This document shows, piece after piece, positions 23,310 through 31,644 of a stretch of DNA of 64,000 nucleotides (positions are counted from its first letter, which is position 1; each line of letters begins with the position of its first letter). Both the position numbers and the translations under genes were made by a program. The stretch covers positions 434,001 through 498,000 of the forward strand of contig NC_047502.1 in assembly GCF_002079055.1 (NCBI RefSeq). Reading direction: 5' to 3'. Under the pieces are notes generated by a model. It had not been told where the DNA came from. It ran no database searches and was given only the letters and a program-made list of their open reading frames with translations. Source of the DNA: Saccharomyces paradoxus (Eukaryota > Ascomycota > Saccharomycetes > Saccharomycetales > Saccharomycetaceae).

Positions 23310-23843
23310 ATGAAACCGGCGCAAGACATGAATGTAGATGAAGTATTTCTCAAACAGGCGGCAGAAGCTATAGCGGTAACCTCATCGAGTCCCACCCATA
23401 CGGACCCCATAATACGGGAACTGCTACACAGAATTAGACAATCCAGCCCATTGAGTGCTGTTATACCAGCACCAGAACATGTTTTAAACGCTGGGGAGCC
23501 AGAAAATATGGCCGTAGACCTTATAAGAGCTCCAGAAATACAAACAAAAAGGACGGGAGGTAGTAACCATAGCAAGGAAGGTGTACAGCTCTACAGCTGT
23601 GCGAAATGCCAGTTGAAATTCAGCAGAAGTTCTGATCTGAGGAGGCATGAAAAAGTGCATTCACTGGTACTGCCGCACATCTGTTCAAATTGTGGCAAAG
23701 GGTTTGCCAGGAAGGATGCTCTGAAAAGACATTCTAATACATTGACTTGTCAAAGAAACAGAAAGAAACTGAGTGAAGGTTCGGACGTTGACGTGGATGA
23801 GCTCATCAAGGATGCGATAAAGAATGGTACCGGCTTGTTGTAG
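23310..23843 (+). CDS. MET31: Met31, C2H2 zinc-finger activator of sulfur genes
   Basis: The product is 177 residues from ATG 23310 (MKPAQDMNVDE), the S. cerevisiae length. With its paralogue Met32 it binds AAACTGTGG elements and recruits Met4 to sulfur-assimilation genes. Two C2H2 fingers are seen at about 95-147: YSCAKCQLKFSRSSDLRRHEKVH and HICSNCGKGFARKDALKRH; the second one ends with His and Cys (HSNTLTC). The N-terminal half is low in structure and differs more from S. cerevisiae than the fingers, which look unchanged. A regulated target pathway gene, MET12, is 24 kb away. MET31 is convergent with EGD1. Confidence 0.96.
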   Translation: MKPAQDMNVDEVFLKQAAEAIAVTSSSPTHTDPIIRELLHRIRQSSPLSAVIPAPEHVLNAGEPENMAVDLIRAPEIQTKRTGGSNHSKEGVQLYSCAKCQLKFSRSSDLRRHEKVHSLVLPHICSNCGKGFARKDALKRHSNTLTCQRNRKKLSEGSDVDVDELIKDAIKNGTGLL

Positions 23844-24206
23844 GGCAAGAGGAAAACATACTTTACCGTCAAAATTAGCACATCTACACATACATATATA
23901 GATAGATATATACTTTAGCCATTGAAGTAAAGTAGAAGAAGAAAAAGAAGAAGGTTGTAATATTCCGCCAGGTTTAGTAAGATGTTCTCTATTCTTGTGA
24001 AGTTTTTTGCGCACAAAATTGGTGACGTACAAGTCCATCATTTCACGTGTATAGTATAGTGTGGTATGTTCTTTTTTTTCTCCATTTTATTTTTCCTGCA
24101 GAAAACAGTGTTTATATTATATGCCTTAGATATGCTAAAAAAATGAAAAAAATGGAACAAAATATATGTTTTTTTTATTTAACGTTAAAATTAAAGATTA
24201 AATTAT
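23844..24206. other. Convergent MET31/EGD1 3' region
   Basis: AT-rich 3' flanks with TACATATATAGATAG near 23890, a likely 3'-end element. CACGTG occurs at 24045-24050 but lies between two 3' ends. No gene-like frame is supported. Confidence 0.4.
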
Positions 24207-24680
24207 TTATTCGACGTCAGCATCAAAAGTTTGGCCCTCAACTAACTCTGGAATAGCTTCATCCTTCTTTTCAGCGTCGGCTGGAGCTTTGGCTTCGTGC
24301 TTTTCCATTTGGGCGGCCAATTGGGACAAAGCTTGGATAGCTTCAGGGCCCAATTGAGAGATGATACCTGGGAACAAGTCTTGCAAGTTCTTTTCCTGTG
24401 GTAGACCGTAGAATACAGAAGTGTTGTGTTGAGCAGCAACTTGGACACCGACTTTGTTAAAGTGCATGACCTTACCGTCGTCCTTGAAAAAGTTGGCTTC
24501 AGCAACGTTGTCAATGGTGACAGCGTGCAACTTGGCTAATTGACTTTGCAACTTGGTGTCGTCCTTGTTGGCACCGGCAGAAGAGCCTGCCTTCTTGTTA
24601 AGCTTTCTTCTGGTACCACCAACTTTGTTGTTAGCAGACAACTTTTGTAGCTTAGCTAATTTTTCTTGGTCAATTGGCAT
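24207..24680 (-). CDS. EGD1: Egd1, beta subunit of nascent polypeptide-associated complex
   Basis: The product is 157 residues, the S. cerevisiae Egd1 (BTF3-like) length. It pairs with Egd2 at the ribosome exit tunnel, shielding new chains and helping target mitochondrial proteins. The N-terminus carries the ribosome-binding signature RRKLNKK in [12 protein letters not shown]. The NAC domain follows at about 38-100 ([38 protein letters not shown]). The tail is acidic ([12 protein letters not shown]). Codon choice is strongly biased, consistent with abundant expression. It is divergent from PMA2 across 943 bp. Confidence 0.97.
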
Positions 24681-25623
24681 TATGAATTATGAGTCGCGTC
24701 TGGTGTGAGATGTTTTGTTCTTAGACGTCCCTAGAAAGAATATTCGCTTTCTTGTTACAAAGGAGGGGTCACTACTTAACAAGCAATTGCAGCTGTTCCC
24801 ACTACGAAATCTTCCAAGGTCAACGAAAAAATTCAAAAATTTTCTGCTTTTTTTTTTCAACGTCGGCCGTATTGAATGATTGTATAATAAACTCCGAGTA
24901 TCCCATTACCCTGAGTTTGTCAAAAAAGAAAGCTGTGTCCCTTACCCGTCCGTTCCTGCCAAGAGATTAACTAATAATACGCTTTTCCTTGAGTCATAGG
25001 TGAGTAAATAAAGCTACAACTATTACCCATTTACTACGGGTAGTCTGCGATCAAGGACCCAGACATCAACGGCTTAAGCGCGCCCATTTCTCGCCATATT
25101 GCTTAACATTTTAGTACGAGTGAGAATTAGGGAAGTTGATAATAAAATAAAACATGCGAAAAAAGAGGAAGAACAGCCGTAAGAAAAAAGAAAAAAACGG
25201 CCCAAGGTATTCTTTACTCTAAAATCGTCGAGGGAGGGCAAAAGAAATTTTTTGTTTAAGGGAATTGCAAAATCAACGATTGATGAAGTAGCTTCCTCCA
25301 AAAAAGGGCGGACAGACTTCGCTCAAATGATCGTCGAAGAGAGAATTAGTTATCGGTGGAAACATATTTGTAGGTACATAATAATGAATTTAACTTCTTG
25401 TTGGCGTCCCCTAAACGTAATTGGCGGTGTAATTATATTTCGTTATATAAAGGTGTATTATATTTTCCTTTCCCATCTACTCTTTCTTCCAGTATTTCTT
25501 GCTGTACCACCTAACCTATTCAAGCTACCGGGCTTTTTTAATACATCTATTCCTTTTTCTTTTTTTTCGTTTTTTATTGCTGTGTGCTAGTACAATTTAA
25601 GCAAAAGGAAACTGTTTTGCGTT
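24681..25623. promoter_or_regulatory. Long divergent EGD1/PMA2 promoter region
   Basis: This 943-bp gap holds two Reb1-like sites: ATTACCCT at 24905-24912 and TTACCCG at 24942-24948, about 225-265 bp upstream of the EGD1 start. A consensus TATA box, TATATAAA, lies at 25444-25451, about 175 bp before PMA2. The last 100 bp before PMA2 are T/C-rich. Small frames in the gap have no family resemblance and I do not call them. Confidence 0.55.
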
Positions 25624-28467
25624 ATGTCTTCCACTGGAGCAAAGCAATACAATGAGAAGCCCTCGAAAGAGTTCCTCGATGCCAGCGAAGGCGATAATCC
25701 TGCGAATAACTCCGCTGCTGCTTCGTCATCTTCGTCTTCTACATCAACATCCGCCTCGTCATCGGCTGCAGCCGTTCCACGGAAAGCCGCAGCCGCTTCT
25801 GCCGCTGATGACTCGGACTCAGATGAAGACATAGACCAATTGATTGATGAACTACAATCCAACTATGGTGAGAGTGATGAGTCTGGTGAAGAAGAAGTGC
25901 GCACCGATGGAGCACATGCTGGCCAAAGGGTTGTTCCTGAAAAGGATCTTTCTACGGACCCCGCATATGGTTTAACTTCGGATGAAGTGGCCAGAAGAAG
26001 AAAGAAATATGGGCTAAATCAAATGGCTGAAGAAAATGAATCGTTGATTATTAAGTTTTTAATGTTTTTCGTGGGCCCAATTCAATTCGTTATGGAGGCA
26101 GCTGCTATTTTGGCAGCCGGTTTGTCTGATTGGGTCGATTTCGGTGTTATCTGTGCTTTACTGCTATTAAACGCGTCTGTCGGATTTATTCAAGAGTTCC
26201 AGGCAGGTTCCATTGTGGATGAGTTGAAAAAGACGTTAGCTAATACTGCAACAGTCATTAGAGATGGCCAACTGATCGAAATTCCGGCTAATGAGGTGGT
26301 TCCTGGTGAGATTTTACAATTGGAAAGTGGTACGATTGCCCCCGCAGATGGTCGTATTGTCACTGAAGACTGTTTTTTGCAAATCGATCAATCGGCTATC
26401 ACCGGTGAATCTTTAGCCGCCGAAAAACATTACGGTGATGAGGTGTTCTCCTCGTCCACTGTGAAAACCGGTGAGGCTTTTATGGTCGTTACTGCGACTG
26501 GTGACAATACCTTTGTCGGCAGGGCAGCCGCCTTAGTGGGTCAAGCTTCTGGTGTAGAAGGTCATTTCACTGAAGTTTTGAATGGAATTGGTATTATCTT
26601 ACTTGTTCTGGTCATCGCTACTCTATTGTTGGTCTGGACCGCATGCTTCTATAGAACTGTCGGTATTGTAAGCATTTTGAGATACACATTAGGTATAACT
26701 ATCATTGGTGTTCCAGTAGGTTTGCCAGCCGTTGTTACGACGACCATGGCCGTCGGTGCAGCTTACTTGGCTAAGAAGCAAGCCATTGTTCAAAAGTTGT
26801 CTGCTATCGAATCCCTCGCCGGTGTTGAGATTTTATGTTCTGACAAGACTGGTACTTTGACCAAAAACAAGTTATCTTTACACGAGCCATACACTGTTGA
26901 AGGTGTTTCTCCAGATGACTTGATGTTGACCGCTTGTTTGGCTGCTTCCAGAAAGAAGAAGGGTTTGGATGCTATCGATAAGGCCTTTTTGAAGTCCTTG
27001 GTTGAGTATCCAAAGGCTAAGGATGCCCTGACTAAGTACAAGGTTTTGGAATTCCACCCATTTGACCCTGTCTCCAAGAAGGTTACCGCCGTTGTAGAAT
27101 CCCCAGAAGGCGAAAGAATTGTTTGTGTCAAAGGAGCTCCATTGTTCGTTTTGAAGACTGTCGAAGAAGATCACCCAATTCCAGAAGACGTTCATGAAAA
27201 CTACGAAAACAAGGTCGCTGAATTGGCTTCTAGAGGGTTTCGTGCTCTAGGTGTTGCTAGAAAGAGAGGTGAAGGCCATTGGGAAATTCTAGGTGTTATG
27301 CCATGTATGGACCCACCCAGAGATGACACCGCTCAAACAATCAATGAAGCTAGAAACCTTGGTTTGAGAATCAAGATGCTAACCGGCGACGCCGTTGGTA
27401 TTGCCAAAGAAACTTGTAGGCAATTAGGACTCGGTTCAAACATTTACAACGCAGAAAGATTAGGTCTAGGAGGTGGAGGTGATATGCCCGGCTCAGAGTT
27501 GGCTGATTTTGTTGAGAACGCCGATGGTTTTGCTGAAGTTTTCCCACAACATAAATACAGAGTTGTTGAAATCTTGCAAAACAGAGGTTACCTGGTTGCT
27601 ATGACCGGTGATGGTGTTAACGATGCTCCGTCCTTGAAAAAGGCTGATACTGGCATTGCTGTCGAAGGTGCTACTGATGCTGCCAGATCTGCTGCTGATA
27701 TTGTTTTCTTGGCTCCTGGTTTATCTGCTATTATTGATGCATTGAAGACTTCCAGACAAATTTTCCACAGAATGTACTCTTACGTTGTTTACCGTATTGC
27801 CCTGTCCTTACATTTGGAAATTTTCCTGGGACTATGGATTGCTATCTTGAACAACTCTTTGGATATTAACTTGATTGTTTTTATTGCTATCTTTGCAGAT
27901 GTTGCCACTTTAGCAATTGCTTATGATAATGCCCCTTATGCTCCTGAACCTGTAAAATGGAACCTACCAAGATTATGGGGTATGTCTATTATTTTGGGTA
28001 TTGTTTTAGCCATAGGTTCTTGGATTACTTTAACCACCATGTTCTTGCCCAATGGTGGTATTATCCAAAATTTTGGTGCCATGAATGGTGTCATGTTCCT
28101 GCAGATTTCATTAACAGAAAATTGGTTGATCTTCGTCACTAGAGCGGCTGGACCATTCTGGTCTTCTATTCCATCATGGCAATTAGCTGGTGCCGTCTTC
28201 GCCGTCGATATCATTGCTACCATGTTTACCTTATTTGGCTGGTGGTCGGAAAATTGGACTGATATTGTGTCCGTGGTTCGTATTTGGATCTGGTCCATCG
28301 GGATTTTTTGTGTATTGGGGGGATTTTATTATATTATGTCCACGTCTCAAGCCTTCGACAGATTGATGAATGGTAAGTCATTAAAGGAAAAGAAGTCTAC
28401 TAGAAGTGTCGAAGATTTTATGGCTGCTATGCAAAGAGTCTCTACTCAACACGAAAAAAGCAGCTAA
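25624..28467 (+). CDS. PMA2: Pma2, plasma-membrane proton-pumping ATPase isoform
   Basis: The product is 947 residues, the S. cerevisiae Pma2 length. It is a P3A-type H+-ATPase, the little-expressed paralogue of Pma1, which pumps protons out of the cell to energise uptake. The N-terminus is a Ser/Ala-rich acidic region (about 1-100), longer than in Pma1. Motifs: the TGES actuator loop ([10 protein letters not shown]), the phosphorylation site CSDKTGTLT near residue 407, KGAPLFVLK in the nucleotide domain, [18 protein letters not shown], and the hinge [30 protein letters not shown]. About ten membrane helices are seen. The C-terminal regulatory tail ends in [15 protein letters not shown]. Codon use is patchy, with blocks as biased as PMA1. 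Confidence 0.96.
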   Translation: MSSTGAKQYNEKPSKEFLDASEGDNPANNSAAASSSSSSTSTSASSSAAAVPRKAAAASAADDSDSDEDIDQLIDELQSNYGESDESGEEEVRTDGAHAGQRVVPEKDLSTDPAYGLTSDEVARRRKKYGLNQMAEENESLIIKFLMFFVGPIQFVMEAAAILAAGLSDWVDFGVICALLLLNASVGFIQEFQAGSIVDELKKTLANTATVIRDGQLIEIPANEVVPGEILQLESGTIAPADGRIVTEDCFLQIDQSAITGESLAAEKHYGDEVFSSSTVKTGEAFMVVTATGDNTFVGRAAALVGQASGVEGHFTEVLNGIGIILLVLVIATLLLVWTACFYRTVGIVSILRYTLGITIIGVPVGLPAVVTTTMAVGAAYLAKKQAIVQKLSAIESLAGVEILCSDKTGTLTKNKLSLHEPYTVEGVSPDDLMLTACLAASRKKKGLDAIDKAFLKSLVEYPKAKDALTKYKVLEFHPFDPVSKKVTAVVESPEGERIVCVKGAPLFVLKTVEEDHPIPEDVHENYENKVAELASRGFRALGVARKRGEGHWEILGVMPCMDPPRDDTAQTINEARNLGLRIKMLTGDAVGIAKETCRQLGLGSNIYNAERLGLGGGGDMPGSELADFVENADGFAEVFPQHKYRVVEILQNRGYLVAMTGDGVNDAPSLKKADTGIAVEGATDAARSAADIVFLAPGLSAIIDALKTSRQIFHRMYSYVVYRIALSLHLEIFLGLWIAILNNSLDINLIVFIAIFADVATLAIAYDNAPYAPEPVKWNLPRLWGMSIILGIVLAIGSWITLTTMFLPNGGIIQNFGAMNGVMFLQISLTENWLIFVTRAAGPFWSSIPSWQLAGAVFAVDIIATMFTLFGWWSENWTDIVSVVRIWIWSIGIFCVLGGFYYIMSTSQAFDRLMNGKSLKEKKSTRSVEDFMAAMQRVSTQHEKSS

Positions 28468-29170
28468 TAATGCTAAACACCAACCATGTGTTCTTTCTGC
28501 TTTTGACCTCTTTTTTGGTTTTCCTGATCTTCGTTTCAATTTTTTGATATTAATGGAGCCAATACGTTATAAAAGGGCACAGTCAGCAAAAATCTGATTT
28601 ATGCCCTTCAATTATGCTCTATTTGATTGATATCTTCGACATGATGCTATAATCTGAAACCTTCACACACGTTTCCAGATTAAGTTGCACTATATCTGTC
28701 AATTTTATGACACACACACACACACACATTGGAAGCAAGCCGGCCTTTTTCTTGACTTGATGCCAATTAATCTGTTTAAGTTAGTTTTACGTTCTTTCTT
28801 TTTTCTTGACTGTTTTCCTCTTCAAAAAGAAACCACGCAACTTTCTCCATAATAAAGCACAAATCCATCAACGCGGTGAAATGAACGTATAATTTTTTTT
28901 CGAAACATTAAAGTAATATAATTTTTAATTCTTAATAAACATATAATGCACAATTATTTACACACAAGTACATTGCTCGTTTTTTTTCAGTTTCTTCTTT
29001 TATGTCGTTATTTCACTAATCACGTTATTATCACGCGTTTGTATACATCCGGTTTCTTCCGCGTGAAGTCCAACACTATGAGAAATCTAATGTCGACAGT
29101 AATAAAGAATTGTTTTCTATCATGGATCCCACTATATCAAAAAAGTGCACGTCAACTTGCTTAAACTATT
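28468..29170. other. PMA2 3' flank and YPL034W upstream region
   Basis: This 703-bp gap holds a (CA)9 repeat at 28711-28728 and an MCB-type ACGCGT at 29033-29038, about 135 bp before the ATG at 29171. A 72-codon frame with a true ATG (28946-29164) ends with TAA only 6 bp before that ATG, in the same frame. It has no family resemblance. Confidence 0.45.
28711..28728. repeat. (CA)9 microsatellite downstream of PMA2
   Basis: Nine CA units in tandem, about 245 bp after the PMA2 stop. Confidence 0.9.
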
Positions 29171-29975
29171 ATGAGATGTCTTAGGCATAACAAAAAAGAG
29201 AGAGCGGTGCAAAATAAACATACCGTCGGATAAAAAGTATTGCCATTATCATCAGTGGCAAGATGCAAGGTACACACGGGTACCAAGTGATAATGAGCAA
29301 AATAAACCTGGTTTCATTTATATCTATACATACTGTAACCTCTTCGAGTCGTATATATCAGAAAAGACAGAGGGTTTAAAATGGCTATTTATTGATGAGT
29401 CAATAATTCGAACTAATGGTAAAAAGAAGAAACAATGGGTGGACAGAGACTTTATCCTATGTAAGATAGGAATGACGACCCGGAAAACAGTAGATTCAAG
29501 ACTTTTGGAATGGCAAAACACATGCAAGCATCCGGTTATAAACTTGACGCCAGAGAAAGTCGATAAATTATATCAATTGAAATTGAAAAGTGGAAACAAA
29601 AATATCAGGTCAAACAAGCTATTGCCCATTTCATTATCGAGTTTACAAAAAAAAATGGAGAAACTCTTTATCAAAGATGAAAATTATTCACACACGTCCT
29701 CCATCCTGGACCGTAAAGTGCCAATTCTTCGCACTTATAAAGATGGTGGCTTTTTCATTAACGGAAAAGGCTCAATGAAGCTACCAGATATCGAAAGTGC
29801 TATTCACAAATTTTTATGGAAGAGATACGGGAAAGGATTAGTTTACTGTTATGGATGTGATCCGACTGGAAAGAAGAGGCATACAGAGTGGTTTAACGTG
29901 CCTGTATTAGAGCTACCGTCGGTATTGAGGATTATTGATTCTTATTGTTTTGGAGGAGAATCCTGTTACACTTGA
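29171..29975 (+). CDS. YPL034W: YPL034W, GIY-YIG/T5orf172 (Mug113-like) protein, probable +1 frameshift
   Basis: The open frame ending at 29975 has its first ATG at 29472 (167 residues), but that Met lies inside CKIGMTTR, a core motif of the GIY-YIG-like T5orf172/DUF1766 family. The same frame is open back to 29175 without an ATG and encodes GITKKRERC...YCHYH and PGFIYIYTY, the expected family N-terminus. ATG 29171 (ATG-AGA-TGT-CTT) joins it by a +1 shift at CTT-AGG-C. The product is then 267 residues: Cys3, Cys13, Cys24 and His27 (zinc-type cluster), first strand at 47-54, KIGMT at 98-102, HTEWF at 237-241. The family's biochemical role in yeast is unknown; GIY-YIG relatives are often nucleases. 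Without the shift the 0 frame stops at 29231-29233 after 20 codons. Alternatives are an ATG-lost pseudogene or a truncated 167-residue protein. Confidence 0.8.
29180..29186 (+). promoter_or_regulatory. YPL034W: Candidate +1 programmed frameshift heptamer CTT-AGG-C in YPL034W
   Basis: CTT and AGG are codons 4 and 5 of the frame starting at ATG 29171, followed by C. The heptamer CTT-AGG-C is the established +1 site of Ty1 and ABP140: tRNA-Leu slips from CTT to TTA while the rare AGG codon waits for its scarce tRNA. Here the shift puts GGC (29184) next and yields M-R-C-L-G-I-T-K-K. Confidence 0.8.
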
Positions 29976-30113
29976 TTTCATTAAATTATCTTCACCCGCT
30001 TTAAATAAATCATTAGCCATCATAGAATTTGTAATGGATACCTTTTTTTTGAATTATTTATATAAATATATGTCTTCAGCACTATTACCAGTGGTGAATA
30101 AACTGCAACGCTT

Positions 30114-30959
30114 TTAAGTAAATGAGTTTTTAAAGCCAGTTATTAAAAGGATGTCACCAATTGATCTCTTGCTTCCGAGAATGGTATCGCCATATCTTCC
30201 TTCAAGTAGACATTGTACAAGATGTTTCGAAAAATTTGGAGAAAGTATTTTCCAATGTTCTTCACTTTCAAAGTTGGGCAAATATGCGAGTAAAGTTTTA
30301 ACCTTGAAATTATTATCCTTCAATTTGAGCTCTGAGGTTATTCCATCGTGGAAAGAGTTTATACCACATTTGGAGGTAATAAAATGCGTACCTGATTTTG
30401 ACGGTTTTAACGTCAATATCGTTGATATATTGACAATATAAAACCCCCTTCCTTTTTCTTGAGCTTCAACGTGGACCCTTGGAAAAAGATTACTTAAGCA
30501 GAATTTGGTTATCAATATTACGCTTTGTAAGTTATACCTAACAATTTTTTCGAACTCACACAGCGATTCATCATCAAGCTTCAGAAATTTGTCTTCCTTG
30601 AGAAGGGTCGATTTGATTCCTTCTTGCATGTTGTTGATGAGCACTGTAGGATGTATTTCTAAATTTTGAAGGCTAAGCATGGATTCTTCAATGCACCCTA
30701 TGTCACTGAAATCTTTGCAAGAAACAAAAGTGTACAATTTCTCATTACTTTTTGCGCCTATACCATTAATATCGTCTGTGGTGTCAACATTTATAACTTT
30801 TGTGTGATAATCTTTGATAAATGTTTTGCAGAGCTCGATACCTAGCTTGTTTGAAGAACCGCCGATAATTAGTACTATATCATGGCTAGGATGGAACTTT
30901 TTACCTAAACCGACATGTTCATAAAAATTTACGAGGGCTTTGTGAATTATTTTCTTCAT
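30114..30959 (-). CDS. SRL4: Srl4, short-chain dehydrogenase-like protein
   Basis: The product is 281 residues, the S. cerevisiae Srl4 (YPL033C) length. S. cerevisiae SRL4 was found as a suppressor of rad53/lcd1 lethality and is linked to dNTP metabolism; its reaction is not known. The sequence follows the short-chain dehydrogenase (Rossmann) plan: a nucleotide-binding loop IIGGSSNKLGIEL at about 31-43, LINNMQEG in place of the NNAG motif (about 107-114), and VNIST before the active-site helix. The catalytic Tyr-x3-Lys is altered: THFITSK keeps Lys but has Phe at the Tyr position. It may therefore be a non-catalytic relative. It is convergent with YPL034W (138 bp apart). Confidence 0.92.
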   Translation of the reverse strand: MKKIIHKALVNFYEHVGLGKKFHPSHDIVLIIGGSSNKLGIELCKTFIKDYHTKVINVDTTDDINGIGAKSNEKLYTFVSCKDFSDIGCIEESMLSLQNLEIHPTVLINNMQEGIKSTLLKEDKFLKLDDESLCEFEKIVRYNLQSVILITKFCLSNLFPRVHVEAQEKGRGFYIVNISTILTLKPSKSGTHFITSKCGINSFHDGITSELKLKDNNFKVKTLLAYLPNFESEEHWKILSPNFSKHLVQCLLEGRYGDTILGSKRSIGDILLITGFKNSFT

Positions 30960-31644
30960 GCCAGATTCTTATGCTTTTTTCCTAAGTGTCTTGTGCTTTA
31001 GGCGTACGCAGATTTTCTACGGTTTCTTTGTGCGTCACAAATGTGTATATCTTATTGAGTCACTAATTTGAATATATGTGACAATATAACGGGCCCTGCA
31101 GAAATAAGGATACCGCACTTGTGCGGCTGAAAAGATATACCTTGTTTTCTTCACTGTGAAGGTTTTAGTAAGGCAAGTGCTATAGCCATTGACATGTTGC
31201 TCCCATCAGCATTTATTAGTATCTTGCATAATTCCAAGAGCTATTGTTCCAAGGATGTTATGACACGATATGTTGGTAAGGAAGACATATTTTATCAAAT
31301 TAAAGGTACATACAGAAAGTAAAAATGATGGATACTTAAATATGTGTAAAGCTATAGTACAAAAAAAATAACACAGGATGGTCCAGTTTTATTTGTTCAA
31401 ACTACAAAGAGAAAATAATGATAGTGAATAATTTCAGGTTTTGTTAAATACCAATTCAAAAACCAACCGAAAACAGAATAGTAGCCAAATCATAAATAAA
31501 ATAGAACCAGCGACAACCCAATTCTACCGCAAAAACAAGTCTAAAAAAAAATAAATAATAGAAAAAAATTAACAGATACAAAGACAAAAAACAAAACTGT
31601 TTACAAAACATTTACATGCGTGTCCATTAAGCTGTCGAAGGATA
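30960..31644. promoter_or_regulatory. SRL4 promoter and SVL3 3' flank
   Basis: Two minus-strand genes are separated by 685 bp. CCGCAC-TT-GTGCGG at 31113-31126, about 155 bp upstream of the SRL4 start, is a 6-bp inverted repeat with outward-facing CCG/CGG ends. The half near SVL3 is very A-rich. No other gene-like content is seen. Confidence 0.45.

Noticed and set aside
25074-25590. Small frames on both strands in the EGD1/PMA2 gap
   Set aside because: Low-complexity translations without homology; they overlap the PMA2 promoter and TATA box.
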